Shown piece after piece: positions 1 through 5,415 of a stretch of 6,140 nt of DNA. Under the pieces are notes generated by a model. It searched no databases and had not been told where the DNA came from. It worked only from the letters and a program-made list of their open reading frames with translations. Both the position numbers and the translations under genes were made by a program. Source of the DNA: Propionibacteriaceae bacterium (GTDB lineage: Bacteria > Actinomycetota > Actinomycetes > Propionibacteriales > Propionibacteriaceae); assembly GCA_031254155.1 (NCBI GenBank), contig JAIRVA010000243.1, positions 1 to 6,140 on the forward strand, in the 5' to 3' direction. The stretch's first letter is position 1. Every line of letters begins with the position of its first letter.

Positions 1-762
1 GACGTTGAGGGAGTCGGTACCACGGGACATGGGGATGGTGGCGATGATGTCGGCCTGGCGGAGCCAGTCGTCGCTCAGCCCCGTACCCTCCGTACCCACC
101 AGCAGCGCGACTGGGCGCGGACTGACCGCAAGGTCGCGGGCGAGGTCGTCGAGGGTCGGAGCATGCTCGCTGAGGGCGAGCGCCACAATCGTCAACCCGG
201 CTGCCTTCAGGCGTGTCAGGTCGCCAGTCAGGCGGGCCCAGGGGAGGGTGAAGACGGCACCCATGGACGCCTTGATGGCGCGCCGGTAGAGCGGATCGGC
301 CGAGCGGGGGGAGAGGAGCAGGCCGTCCCAGCCGAGGCCGGCGACCGAGCGGGCGATGGTACCGACGTTGGCGTGGTCGACGATGTCCTCCGCGACGACG
401 AGGCGGCGGGCGCCCCGGAGGAGGTCAGCCGGGGTCCAGCGATCACGCCGGGCGTACGCGGCGAGGGCGCCACGGTGGACGTGGAAACCGGTCACCTGCT
501 CGACCAGGGACTCCGGGGCGACGTAGCACGGCACCGTGGTGGCGTCGAGCACGTCCTGGAGTCCGGCGAGCCAGCGGGGCGCGAGCAGGAACGAGCGGGG
601 TTCGTACCCCGCCTGCGCGGCGCGCCGGATGATCTTCTCCCCCTCCGCGATGAACAATCCGCCGGCCGCTTCCTTGCGCTGGCGCAGGGTGGAGTCGCGG
701 AGCCGGAGAAAGTCGTCAAACCGCGGGTCAGCCGGGTCGTCCAGTTCAATGAGGATCGCCAT
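1..762 (-). CDS. TrmH/SpoU-family RNA 2'-O-methyltransferase, C-terminus cut by window edge
   Basis: The reading frame runs from ATG at 762 to the left edge without a stop, giving 254 residues. The three SPOUT signature motifs are visible. Motif 1 is VAEDIVDHANVGTIARS (about 123-139, with N132 and R138). Motif 2 is LLVGTEGTGLSDD (about 220-232). Motif 3 is IPMSRGTDSLNV (243-254), just before the edge, so probably only some 15-30 residues are missing. The N-terminal ~110 residues, with RQRKEAAGGLFIAEGEKI near 27-44, look like the substrate-binding domain of rRNA-modifying members. Family knowledge: these enzymes form a knotted dimer in the cytoplasm and transfer a methyl group from S-adenosylmethionine to a ribose 2'-OH in rRNA or tRNA. 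The exact target cannot be read here. There is no Shine-Dalgarno sequence, but a -10 box sits six bases before the ATG. Codon use is normal for the window. Family call is very sure; substrate is unknown. Confidence 0.93.
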   Translation of the reverse strand, partial: MAILIELDDPADPRFDDFLRLRDSTLRQRKEAAGGLFIAEGEKIIRRAAQAGYEPRSFLLAPRWLAGLQDVLDATTVPCYVAPESLVEQVTGFHVHRGALAAYARRDRWTPADLLRGARRLVVAEDIVDHANVGTIARSVAGLGWDGLLLSPRSADPLYRRAIKASMGAVFTLPWARLTGDLTRLKAAGLTIVALALSEHAPTLDDLARDLAVSPRPVALLVGTEGTGLSDDWLRQADIIATIPMSRGTDSLNV

Positions 763-768
763 AGGGCA

Positions 769-774
769 AGGCTA
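769..774 (-). promoter_or_regulatory. -10 box of a leaderless promoter for the methyltransferase gene
   Basis: On the minus strand, TAGCCT (fits TANNNT) is followed by exactly six bases, TGCCCT, and then the ATG at 762. Transcription would therefore start at the A of the start codon. The absence of any purine-rich ribosome binding site before the ATG agrees with this. No convincing -35 is seen; the -35 region would lie in the left end of the first intergenic repeat copy. This is an inference from spacing and motif. Confidence 0.5.
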
Positions 775-790
775 ACGTACGGCGCGCGCG

Positions 791-925
791 CACAGGTTCG
801 CACCACCGCTCCAACCGGGTGGTGGTGGGCCAGGGTGCGAAAGTATGTCGCTGGGAGAGCCAGTTGGGCCGACATTGTTTCGCCCGCGTGAGGGTACGGC
901 GCTGGAAAGGCGTACGAGTGTGAAG
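791..925 (+). repeat. Intergenic structured repeat, copy 1 of 3 (most diverged)
   Basis: This copy aligns almost without gaps to copies at 1922-2061 and 2754-2892, in the same orientation. Landmarks in order are: left arm GGTTCGCACC (795-804); middle arm GGTGCGAAAGTATGTCG (834-850), whose rim complements the left arm; a variable 18-bp core (851-868); right arm CCGACATTGTTTCGC (869-883), which also complements the middle arm; and a GTACG/CGTAC hairpin (894-898 with 911-915). A further local hairpin, CACCACC with GGTGGTG, lies between the left and middle arms. The copy sits between two divergent genes and may supply part of the methyltransferase promoter region. It encodes no recognisable protein. 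Confidence 0.8.
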
Positions 926-943
926 TTGTGTCAGGGCGCGGTG

Positions 944-973
944 TTGTCCGAATGTTGTCTGCCTGTGGATAAC
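944..973 (+). promoter_or_regulatory. Candidate promoter of the DUF559 gene, with 11-bp-spaced direct repeat and a DnaA-box-like word
   Basis: A TTGTCC hexamer (944-949) and GATAAC (968-973) are separated by 18 bp and each match four of six consensus positions, placing a start near 980. The same stretch holds TGTTGTC twice (942-948 and 953-959), 11 bp apart, so on one face of the helix. TGTGGATAA (964-972) is the complement of the classic DnaA box TTATCCACA and overlaps the -10. Whether DnaA or another regulator binds is unknown. Confidence 0.35.
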
Positions 974-1010
974 CCTCCGGAACTGGTGGTGGGTGCGGCA
1001 GGCTTGTGAT

Positions 1011-1919
1011 ATGAGTACATTCACCATTGAATTGGCGCGCGCCGGCCGGGTCACCTGCCGCAACCATCAGCGCCTGGGGTTCACCCGCGTGATGACGGGC
1101 GCGTACGCACAACCCGTTGTCGCGGGAGGTGACCAGTGGGCGGCGCGCCGGGCGGACTGGCTGACGAAGGTACGGGCCGTGATGGCCCTGTACGCCGACA
1201 AGCACCCGGTCCTGTACGGCCCGACCGCTCTGCAAGCGCTCAATGTCGCGTTGCCGCACGGGCTGGAAGACTGGCGGACTGTCCACCTCCTTGTGCTCAC
1301 CCGTGGCGAGCGTCCGCGCCGCCAGGATGTCGCCGCCCACGTCGCCAAGCGGGAACTGACGGTCTGGCGCCGGCCGGAGGGGCTACCGGTGTTGCACCCG
1401 GTCGACCACTGGGTGCAACTCGGGGCGGCTAGTGACGATGCGCTGGTGGAGGTGGGCGACGGGTTCGTCCGCCGACTGGGCCCATTGCTCACCCCTGAGC
1501 AGATGTGGGAGCGGTTGGACGAACTGGCCGGTGTTCCGGGGATCGGCCGGGCTCGCCGGGCCATGCGACTGGTCCGGCCGGGGACGGACTCGCTGTACGA
1601 AACGCGGACCCGGCTCACGCTCTGGCACGCGGGACTGCCGGAACCCGCGGTCAACCCGGAGGTGTGGTGCCCGCGCCGGGGACGGACGTACCACGTCGAC
1701 CTGGGGTACCGGGCGGCGAAGGTCGCGGTCGAGTTTGACGGGCTGGGTCACACGGTTCGGGACCAGATGGACCAGGACGCTGATCGCCGCCGTCATCTCC
1801 AGGATGAGGGTTGGCTCATCTTCGTCGCCACAGCCACGCGGTTACGAGAACCGGCCGAGCTCACTCGGTCGGTCGAAAACGCCCTCATCCTCCGCCAGCC
1901 CCGGGGCCAACACTGGTAG
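1011..1919 (+). CDS. DUF559-domain protein, AbiEi-like N-terminus plus PD-(D/E)XK-type nuclease-like domain
   Basis: The product has 302 residues from ATG at 1011. An in-frame GTG at 993 is a possible earlier start; neither start has a clean ribosome binding site. The C-terminal part carries the DUF559 (Vsr-like) pattern: SLYETRTRL around E197, AGLPEPAVNPEV (207-218), the acidic pair Y-H-V-D-L with D230 and AVEFDGLGH (239-247, E241 and D243), D256-R259-R260, and GWLIFVATATRL. These match the usual active-site carboxylates of this fold. The N-terminal ~190 residues (LGFTRVMTGAYAQP, VLYGPTALQAL) resemble the AbiEi-like region that often precedes DUF559 in actinobacteria. Family knowledge: such proteins are predicted nucleases or antitoxin-like proteins, abundant but mostly uncharacterised. 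It stands alone between two repeat copies. Codon 278 is TTA (1842-1844), rare in such genomes. Family is fairly sure; function is unproven. Confidence 0.82.
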   Translation: MSTFTIELARAGRVTCRNHQRLGFTRVMTGAYAQPVVAGGDQWAARRADWLTKVRAVMALYADKHPVLYGPTALQALNVALPHGLEDWRTVHLLVLTRGERPRRQDVAAHVAKRELTVWRRPEGLPVLHPVDHWVQLGAASDDALVEVGDGFVRRLGPLLTPEQMWERLDELAGVPGIGRARRAMRLVRPGTDSLYETRTRLTLWHAGLPEPAVNPEVWCPRRGRTYHVDLGYRAAKVAVEFDGLGHTVRDQMDQDADRRRHLQDEGWLIFVATATRLREPAELTRSVENALILRQPRGQHW

Positions 1920-1921
1920 CT

Positions 1922-2061
1922 CTGACACGGTTTCGCACTGGCGGGCGGGTATGCGGGGCAGCTGGCAAAGGTGCGAAACCATGTCGTCCGCCGGGCCGGT
2001 TTTGCCGACACCGTTTCGCACCCGTGGGGGGTACGCGGCCGAAACGCGTACGGGTGCGATG
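1922..2061 (+). repeat. Intergenic structured repeat, copy 2 of 3 (best-formed arms)
   Basis: This copy begins two bases after the DUF559 stop codon. The left arm GGTTTCGCAC (1929-1938) is a perfect complement of GTGCGAAACC (1971-1980). The same middle segment, GGTGCGAAAC (1970-1979), is also a perfect complement of GTTTCGCACC (2013-2022). The middle arm can therefore pair left or right, but not both at once. Downstream is a perfect 7-bp stem, GTACGCG (2031-2037) with CGCGTAC (2045-2051), and loop GCCGAAA. It lies between two genes converging on it (DUF559 plus, antitoxin minus), so it could serve as a terminator, although no T-tract follows the stems. Confidence 0.85.
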
Positions 2062-2093
2062 TCACGGGCGGCGGCAGGGGTGCGGTGCGGGCA

Positions 2094-2363
2094 TTACGCG
2101 GCGATCAGGTAGGCGTCCAAGGCGTCCCGGACGATCTCGGAACGGGTTTTCCCACTGGCGGCGATCCGTGCGGTGAGAGCGGCACTTTGGGCGGGGTTGA
2201 GCCGGACGGGCACGACTAGGCTGGGGCCATCACCTAGCGGCGGGCGCCCACCCCGTCGTCGCACGATCTCGTCCACCTCGTAACCGGCCTCTGCTTCGGC
2301 GGTTAGCTCGGCCAAGTAGTCGTCGTCTAGGGGGCGTCCCTGGAAGGTTCCATAATCATTCAT
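2094..2363 (-). CDS. CopG-type ribbon-helix-helix antitoxin
   Basis: The product has 89 residues. The C-terminal half has the ribbon-helix-helix pattern: strand SLVVPVRL (48-55), helix NPAQSAALTARIAASG (56-71), then KTRSEIVRDALDAYLIA (72-88), typical of CopG/Arc-type DNA-binding antitoxins. The N-terminal half is acidic (PLDDDYLAELTAEAEAGYEVDEI), probably the toxin-binding segment, and is joined by a GGRPPLGDGPS linker common in actinobacterial members. ATG 2363 is chosen because AAGGA (2372-2368) lies four bases upstream. An in-frame ATG at 2375, adding MKDE, would overlap the toxin stop as ATGA and is a fair alternative, since such overlaps usually couple translation. It is the second gene of a toxin-first operon. 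By analogy with other pairs it would neutralise the toxin and repress the operon. This role is inferred from family and position. Confidence 0.85.
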   Translation of the reverse strand: MNDYGTFQGRPLDDDYLAELTAEAEAGYEVDEIVRRRGGRPPLGDGPSLVVPVRLNPAQSAALTARIAASGKTRSEIVRDALDAYLIAA

Positions 2364-2371
2364 CTCGTCCT

Positions 2372-2659
2372 TCATTCTGTGCTTCGGGGTGGAAGTAGCC
2401 GTAGATAACTCCGTCGGCAGCGCATCCCGTGCCATATCACAAGTACGCCATCGTCATTAACCCCACCGATTAGCTCTAGCAGCCTTCCTGAACCGTCGAA
2501 GCCGATCAGTAGCAGTTTTGGTGCTTCGGCTACCTGACAGCACACGACGAGGCTTGCCATGACTGCGGCCACGTCAACCTTGGTGACGTCGTGCTTCGCC
2601 AGGGGAGCGAGTACGACCACGTAGGGTCGATACTGTTCACCATCGAAGAACGTGTCCAC
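2372..2659 (-). CDS. Probable RelE-superfamily (BrnT/DUF4258-like) toxin
   Basis: The product has 95 residues, starting at GTG 2659. Visible blocks are LAKHDVTKVDVAAV (20-33), like the conserved 'KHGVT..DI' helix of BrnT-like toxins; the hairpin LLLIGFDGSGRLLELI (49-64); and VLVIWHGMRCRRSYLRLLP (72-90), with an H-x-M-x-x-R-x-x-Y ending typical of this toxin group. Family knowledge: BrnT-like toxins are small ribonucleases that block translation and are usually encoded before an RHH antitoxin, as here. The gene ends in TGA inside the possible ATGA overlap with the antitoxin. Codon use is foreign: the last 50 codons include five CTA leucines, an ATA isoleucine, AAA and AGG, all avoided by the neighbours, which suggests recent acquisition. 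Catalytic residues cannot be assigned. The toxin role is a good inference from family resemblance and partner, not certain. Confidence 0.72.
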   Translation of the reverse strand: MDTFFDGEQYRPYVVVLAPLAKHDVTKVDVAAVMASLVVCCQVAEAPKLLLIGFDGSGRLLELIGGVNDDGVLVIWHGMRCRRSYLRLLPPRSTE

Positions 2660-2665
2660 AAGGCA

Positions 2666-2671
2666 ATTGTA
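2666..2671 (-). promoter_or_regulatory. -10 box of a leaderless promoter for the toxin-antitoxin operon
   Basis: The minus strand reads TACAAT, five of six matches to TATAAT, then six bases TGCCTT, then the GTG start at 2659. No ribosome binding site precedes the GTG, consistent with a leaderless message. Two small palindromes, GTATAC (2668-2673 region) and CAATTG (2664-2669), overlap the box. They could form part of an operator for the RHH antitoxin, but this is speculation. Confidence 0.55.
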
Positions 2672-2753
2672 TACGAAACATCATGGAGGTGCGATTGAGC
2701 GACTGAGTGGAGTGCCCTCACCTGCCAGCCGCCCTGGGTTATCCATGGTTGCA

Positions 2754-2892
2754 CTGACTCCGTCTCACACTGCTGCCGGCGTGGCGTGGCGACCCGCAAG
2801 GGTGCGAAGTCATGTCGCCGAAAAGGCCGATTTGGCCGACACCGTTTCGCACTCGCGAGGGTACGGCACCGAAAGACGTACGGGTGTGTGGG
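2754..2892 (+). repeat. Intergenic structured repeat, copy 3 of 3 (left arm decayed)
   Basis: This copy aligns with copy 2 over its whole length. The left arm is degenerate (CGTCTCACAC, 2761-2770). The middle arm GGTGCGAAGTCATGTCG (2801-2817) matches copy 2 at 15 of 17 positions. The right arm CCGACACCGTTTCGC (2836-2850) is identical to copy 2. The 18-bp core between them differs more (10 of 18) but keeps its length, and here forms a GGCC-GATTT-GGCC hairpin. The GTACG (2861-2865) and CGTAC (2877-2881) arms of the last hairpin are kept, although the loop sequence varies. The copy lies between the divergent toxin operon and MFS genes. Confidence 0.85.
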
Positions 2893-2919
2893 GATTCCGG
2901 ATCCTGGCCGCCGGACTGG

Positions 2920-2941
2920 GACCGCTAAAGTAGAGGCGGTC
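2920..2941 (+). promoter_or_regulatory. 22-bp dyad over a candidate -10 box upstream of the MFS gene (possible operator)
   Basis: GACCGC (2920-2925) and GCGGTC (2936-2941) are perfect inverted arms ten bases apart. The spacer begins with TAAAGT (2926-2931), a TANNNT -10 candidate, so a protein bound to the dyad would cover the promoter. No -35 is recognisable. The ribosome binding site follows three bases after the dyad. A repressor site is a natural guess for a drug exporter gene, but no regulator gene is present in the window. Confidence 0.4.
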
Positions 2942-2958
2942 AGAAGGAAGGATGGTTC

Positions 2959-4155
2959 GTGGCGGACGCGAGGACGGTGACAACCGGGCTGCTGGTGACG
3001 CTGGCGCTGCAGTCGGCGGTGGGGCCGTTCGCCACCGACATGTACAGCCCGTCGTTTCCCCAAGTCGCCGAGGGGTTGGGGGTGTCGGCGTCGCTCGTTG
3101 GCCTGACCCTGACCTCGTTTTTCATCGGGATGGGACTGGGCCAGGTGGTCGGCGGGGCGATCTCCGACCAGACCGGGCGCCGCCGGCCCCTGCTGGTCGG
3201 CGGGCTCGTGTGTACGCTGGGCGCGGTCGGCTGTGTCCTCGCGCCCTCGCTTGGCTGGCTCGTCGCTGCCCGTTTCTTCCAGGGCCTGGGCGGTGGTGCG
3301 GCGGCGGTGATCGCACGGGCGGTCGCGGTCGACCGGGCGCGGGGCGACCAACTGGCGAAGGTCCTGACCCTGCTCGGGGCCATCGGCGGGTTCGCGCCGA
3401 TGATCGCCCCGGTGCTCGGCGGGGTGATCGCCTCGGTCGCGCCCTGGCGGGTCGTCTTCTGGTGCTTGGTCGGGCTGGGACTGGCGATGACGGCGTCCGC
3501 TTGGGCGGTGGTACGGGAGTCGCTGCCGCCGGCGCACCGCCACACCGGTGGGCTCGCGAGCATGCTCGGCGGCGCGGGGAGCGTGCTCAAGATCCGGCCG
3601 TTCGTCGGGTACCTCGTCCTCAACTGTTGGTCGGGGGCGGCCCTGTTCGCCTACATCACCGACTCCTCGTACGTGCTCCAGGGCATCGCTGGCCTGACCC
3701 CGCTCGCGTTCTCCCTGGTCTTCGCCGGCAACGCCCTGGTCAACATGGTGCTGTCCTTCGTCAACTCGTCGCTCGTGGGCCGCTACCGGCCCCGGACCCT
3801 CATTCGTTGGGGCTTGTCGGTGAGCGCGACGGGTGTGCTCGTGCTCGCGATCAGTGTCTTCCTGCTCGGTACCCCGCTCGTACCGACCTGTGCCGGTTTC
3901 ACCCTCCTGCTCGGTGGTCAGGCGTTCGTCTTCGGCAACTCGAACGCCTTGTCCCTCTCGCACGCCCGCGCCTTCGCCGGTACGGCCGCCGCCGTGTCAG
4001 GCTTCATCAGTTCGCTCGTCAACTCGGCCGTGGCCCCGGTCGCGAGCCTCGGGGGTACGACGACCGCTTACCCCATGGTCATTGTCATGCTCGTCGGTTC
4101 CGCTGGGGCGTGGGCGACCTTCGGCATCGCGGGCCGGTGGTCACACCCCGAGTAG
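2959..4155 (+). CDS. MFS multidrug exporter, Bcr/CflA (DHA1) type
   Basis: The product has 398 residues, the usual length for a 12-helix DHA1 exporter. GTG 2959 is preferred because AAGGAAGG (2944-2951) lies seven bases upstream; the nearby ATG at 2952 is in another frame. Visible motifs: TDMYSPSFP (26-34) at the end of helix 1, as in Bcr/CflA proteins; motif A GQVVGGAISDQTGRRRPLL (61-79) in the helix 2-3 loop with D70 and R74-R76; RFFQGLGGGAAAVIARAVAVD (105-125) around helix 4; and the antiporter motif C region GAIGGFAPMIAPVLGG (140-155). Family knowledge: these proteins export small drugs such as bicyclomycin, sulfonamides or chloramphenicol in exchange for protons across the cytoplasmic membrane. 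The true substrate cannot be told. It is transcribed alone, with a 22-bp dyad upstream, and its last 15 bp overlap the end of the opposing ATPase gene. Confidence 0.9.
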   Translation: MADARTVTTGLLVTLALQSAVGPFATDMYSPSFPQVAEGLGVSASLVGLTLTSFFIGMGLGQVVGGAISDQTGRRRPLLVGGLVCTLGAVGCVLAPSLGWLVAARFFQGLGGGAAAVIARAVAVDRARGDQLAKVLTLLGAIGGFAPMIAPVLGGVIASVAPWRVVFWCLVGLGLAMTASAWAVVRESLPPAHRHTGGLASMLGGAGSVLKIRPFVGYLVLNCWSGAALFAYITDSSYVLQGIAGLTPLAFSLVFAGNALVNMVLSFVNSSLVGRYRPRTLIRWGLSVSATGVLVLAISVFLLGTPLVPTCAGFTLLLGGQAFVFGNSNALSLSHARAFAGTAAAVSGFISSLVNSAVAPVASLGGTTTAYPMVIVMLVGSAGAWATFGIAGRWSHPE

Positions 4156-5409
4156 GGCGAGCGGTACGACGGCGACGCCGTCCCGGCGGCGGTAGGCTTC
4201 GGGGCCGGTGTTGAGAAGAACGGTGTCCACGACGAGATCCGGGAGCTGGTCCCGCAACCAGGTGAGTTGCGTGACGTCGGACGGCCGGACGGTCGATCCC
4301 AGCTTGACTTCGAACGCCAGGATCTTCAGGTCGGGCCGCTGGACGATGATGTCGACCTCGTGGTCACCGCCCTGAGTGCGCAGGTGAGAGACCTTGGCAC
4401 CAGCCGTTTGGGCAAGACAGCGGAGGGTTTGGACAGCCAGGGACTCAAACAGGGCCCCGAGAAAGACATCCTCGCCACCTCGCCGCGGCCCGTCACCGCG
4501 GACGAGTGATTGGGCAGTGGCACCCACGAGGCGCGCGGCTAGGGCGGGGTCGACCAGGTGGTGCTTCGGTGACTGCCCCAGGTACTTGAGGCCACCCAGG
4601 TGCGGGCTCCACGCGGGCAACGGCTCGAGCACCCAGATGCTCGCGAGCAGGTCGCGGTAGGCCATGGCCGTCACCTTGCTCGGCTTGGGATCGTCGCCCG
4701 GCGTGGCGGCGGTCAGCAGGGAGGCGTACGAGGCGGTGGTGGCGGTCGCGGCGCCCATCGCGGTGAGCCACTGGGTGAGGGCGCCCGGTCGCCGGACCTG
4801 ATGGCCGGCCTCCGGAATGTCGTGGTCGACGAGGCGGTCGAGGTAGCTGTCCAGGAGAAACGGCCGGGCGTTGGGGAGGGCGAACCGGATGCCGGGGAAG
4901 CCCGAAGACAGGATCTCAGCCGTGTAGGTGTCGAGGGTCACGGTGGTGCGACCGCCAACGTCAGGTGCTCCACCCTCGAGCAGGGTAGCCAGTGAGACCG
5001 TGGGGACCGCGACACCGCGCTCCGGCAGGCTCATCGGGCGCATCATCAGTCGTACGATCCGGCCGGCCCCGGAGTGCGGCCGCGCCTGGGGAGCGGGCGA
5101 GGCCGACCCGGCGAGCAAGAACCGGCCCGGCGGGGCGCCCCGGTCGACGGCCCGGCGGACGAGGTCCCAGGTCGACGGGACGCGTTGCCACTCGTCGATG
5201 AACGTGGTCGGACTTTCGCGGAGAACCAACTCGGGGGTGGCCTCGACCATCGCGAACGTCGTCGGGTCGTCCAGGGCGTAGGTCTGGGTGGCCCGACCGG
5301 TCGCTGTCTCGGTTTTCCCAACCCCCTTCGCCCCTTCGACGGCGATAGCCGGGAGGAGCGGGAGCAGCGTGTCGAGTTGGTTATCGACGAGCCGCCGGGA
5401 GTAGGTCAT
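4141..5409 (-). CDS. AAA ATPase with DUF4143 C-terminal domain
   Basis: The product has 422 residues from ATG 5409, the normal size for the AAA_14-DUF4143 family. Walker A is GAKGVGKT (26-33, K32-T33), Walker B is TTFIDEWQ (68-75, D72-E73), and GSAS (101-104) is the sensor-1-like element. The family block R-L-M-M-R-P-M-S-L-P-E (120-130) and SSGFPGIR (168-175) follow. DUF4143 begins near SYLDRLVDHDIPEAG (188-202). The end carries a PD-(D/E)XK-like pattern, GGDHEVDIIV (347-356) then LAFEVKLG (364-371), with D353, E367 and K369. Family knowledge: these are common, poorly understood ATPases of bacteria and archaea, often in variable genome regions; roles in DNA handling or defence have been guessed but not settled. 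The start shows a leaderless architecture within a 23-bp repeat array. Domain call is very sure; function is unknown. Confidence 0.93.
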   Translation of the reverse strand: MTYSRRLVDNQLDTLLPLLPAIAVEGAKGVGKTETATGRATQTYALDDPTTFAMVEATPELVLRESPTTFIDEWQRVPSTWDLVRRAVDRGAPPGRFLLAGSASPAPQARPHSGAGRIVRLMMRPMSLPERGVAVPTVSLATLLEGGAPDVGGRTTVTLDTYTAEILSSGFPGIRFALPNARPFLLDSYLDRLVDHDIPEAGHQVRRPGALTQWLTAMGAATATTASYASLLTAATPGDDPKPSKVTAMAYRDLLASIWVLEPLPAWSPHLGGLKYLGQSPKHHLVDPALAARLVGATAQSLVRGDGPRRGGEDVFLGALFESLAVQTLRCLAQTAGAKVSHLRTQGGDHEVDIIVQRPDLKILAFEVKLGSTVRPSDVTQLTWLRDQLPDLVVDTVLLNTGPEAYRRRDGVAVVPLALLGV

Positions 5410-5415
5410 GTGGCT

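Noticed and set aside
163..891. Plus-strand open frame of 242 codons opposite the methyltransferase
   Set aside because: It is antisense to a gene with three intact family motifs and encodes no recognisable domain.
964..972. DnaA box as evidence of a replication origin
   Set aside because: A single box with no cluster, no AT-rich unwinding region and no dnaA or rep gene nearby.
492..1340. Long open frame of 282 codons on the minus strand across the methyltransferase start, repeat copy 1 and the DUF559 gene
   Set aside because: It is antisense to DUF559 and out of frame with the methyltransferase, which has clear SPOUT motifs; its predicted peptide is low-complexity and has no recognisable domain.
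1922..2061. Repeat copies as integron attC-type recombination sites
   Set aside because: The folded, paired-arm layout is reminiscent, but the conserved GTTRRRY/RYYYAAC core pairs of attC sites are absent and no integrase is in the window.
2022..2093. Rho-independent terminator between the converging DUF559 and antitoxin genes
   Set aside because: The repeat forms strong stems, but no T-tract follows on either strand, so a classical terminator cannot be supported.
791..2892. Similar short peptides (H-P-Y-A-F... and W-F-R-T-F-A types) encoded on the minus strand of the repeat copies, suggesting a repeated small gene
   Set aside because: The similarity follows from the DNA repeat itself; the frame breaks in copy 3 and there is no common start or ribosome binding site.
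2530..3963. Very long minus-strand open frame (477 codons) opposite the exporter and across repeat copy 3
   Set aside because: The peptide is rich in R, E, H and Q, as expected from the antisense of a GC-rich membrane protein gene; the plus-strand exporter has unmistakable MFS motifs.
2952..4214. Plus-strand frame starting at ATG 2952 as the gene in this region
   Set aside because: It is the +2 shadow of the exporter; the GTG at 2959 has the well-placed ribosome binding site and gives a real MFS protein.
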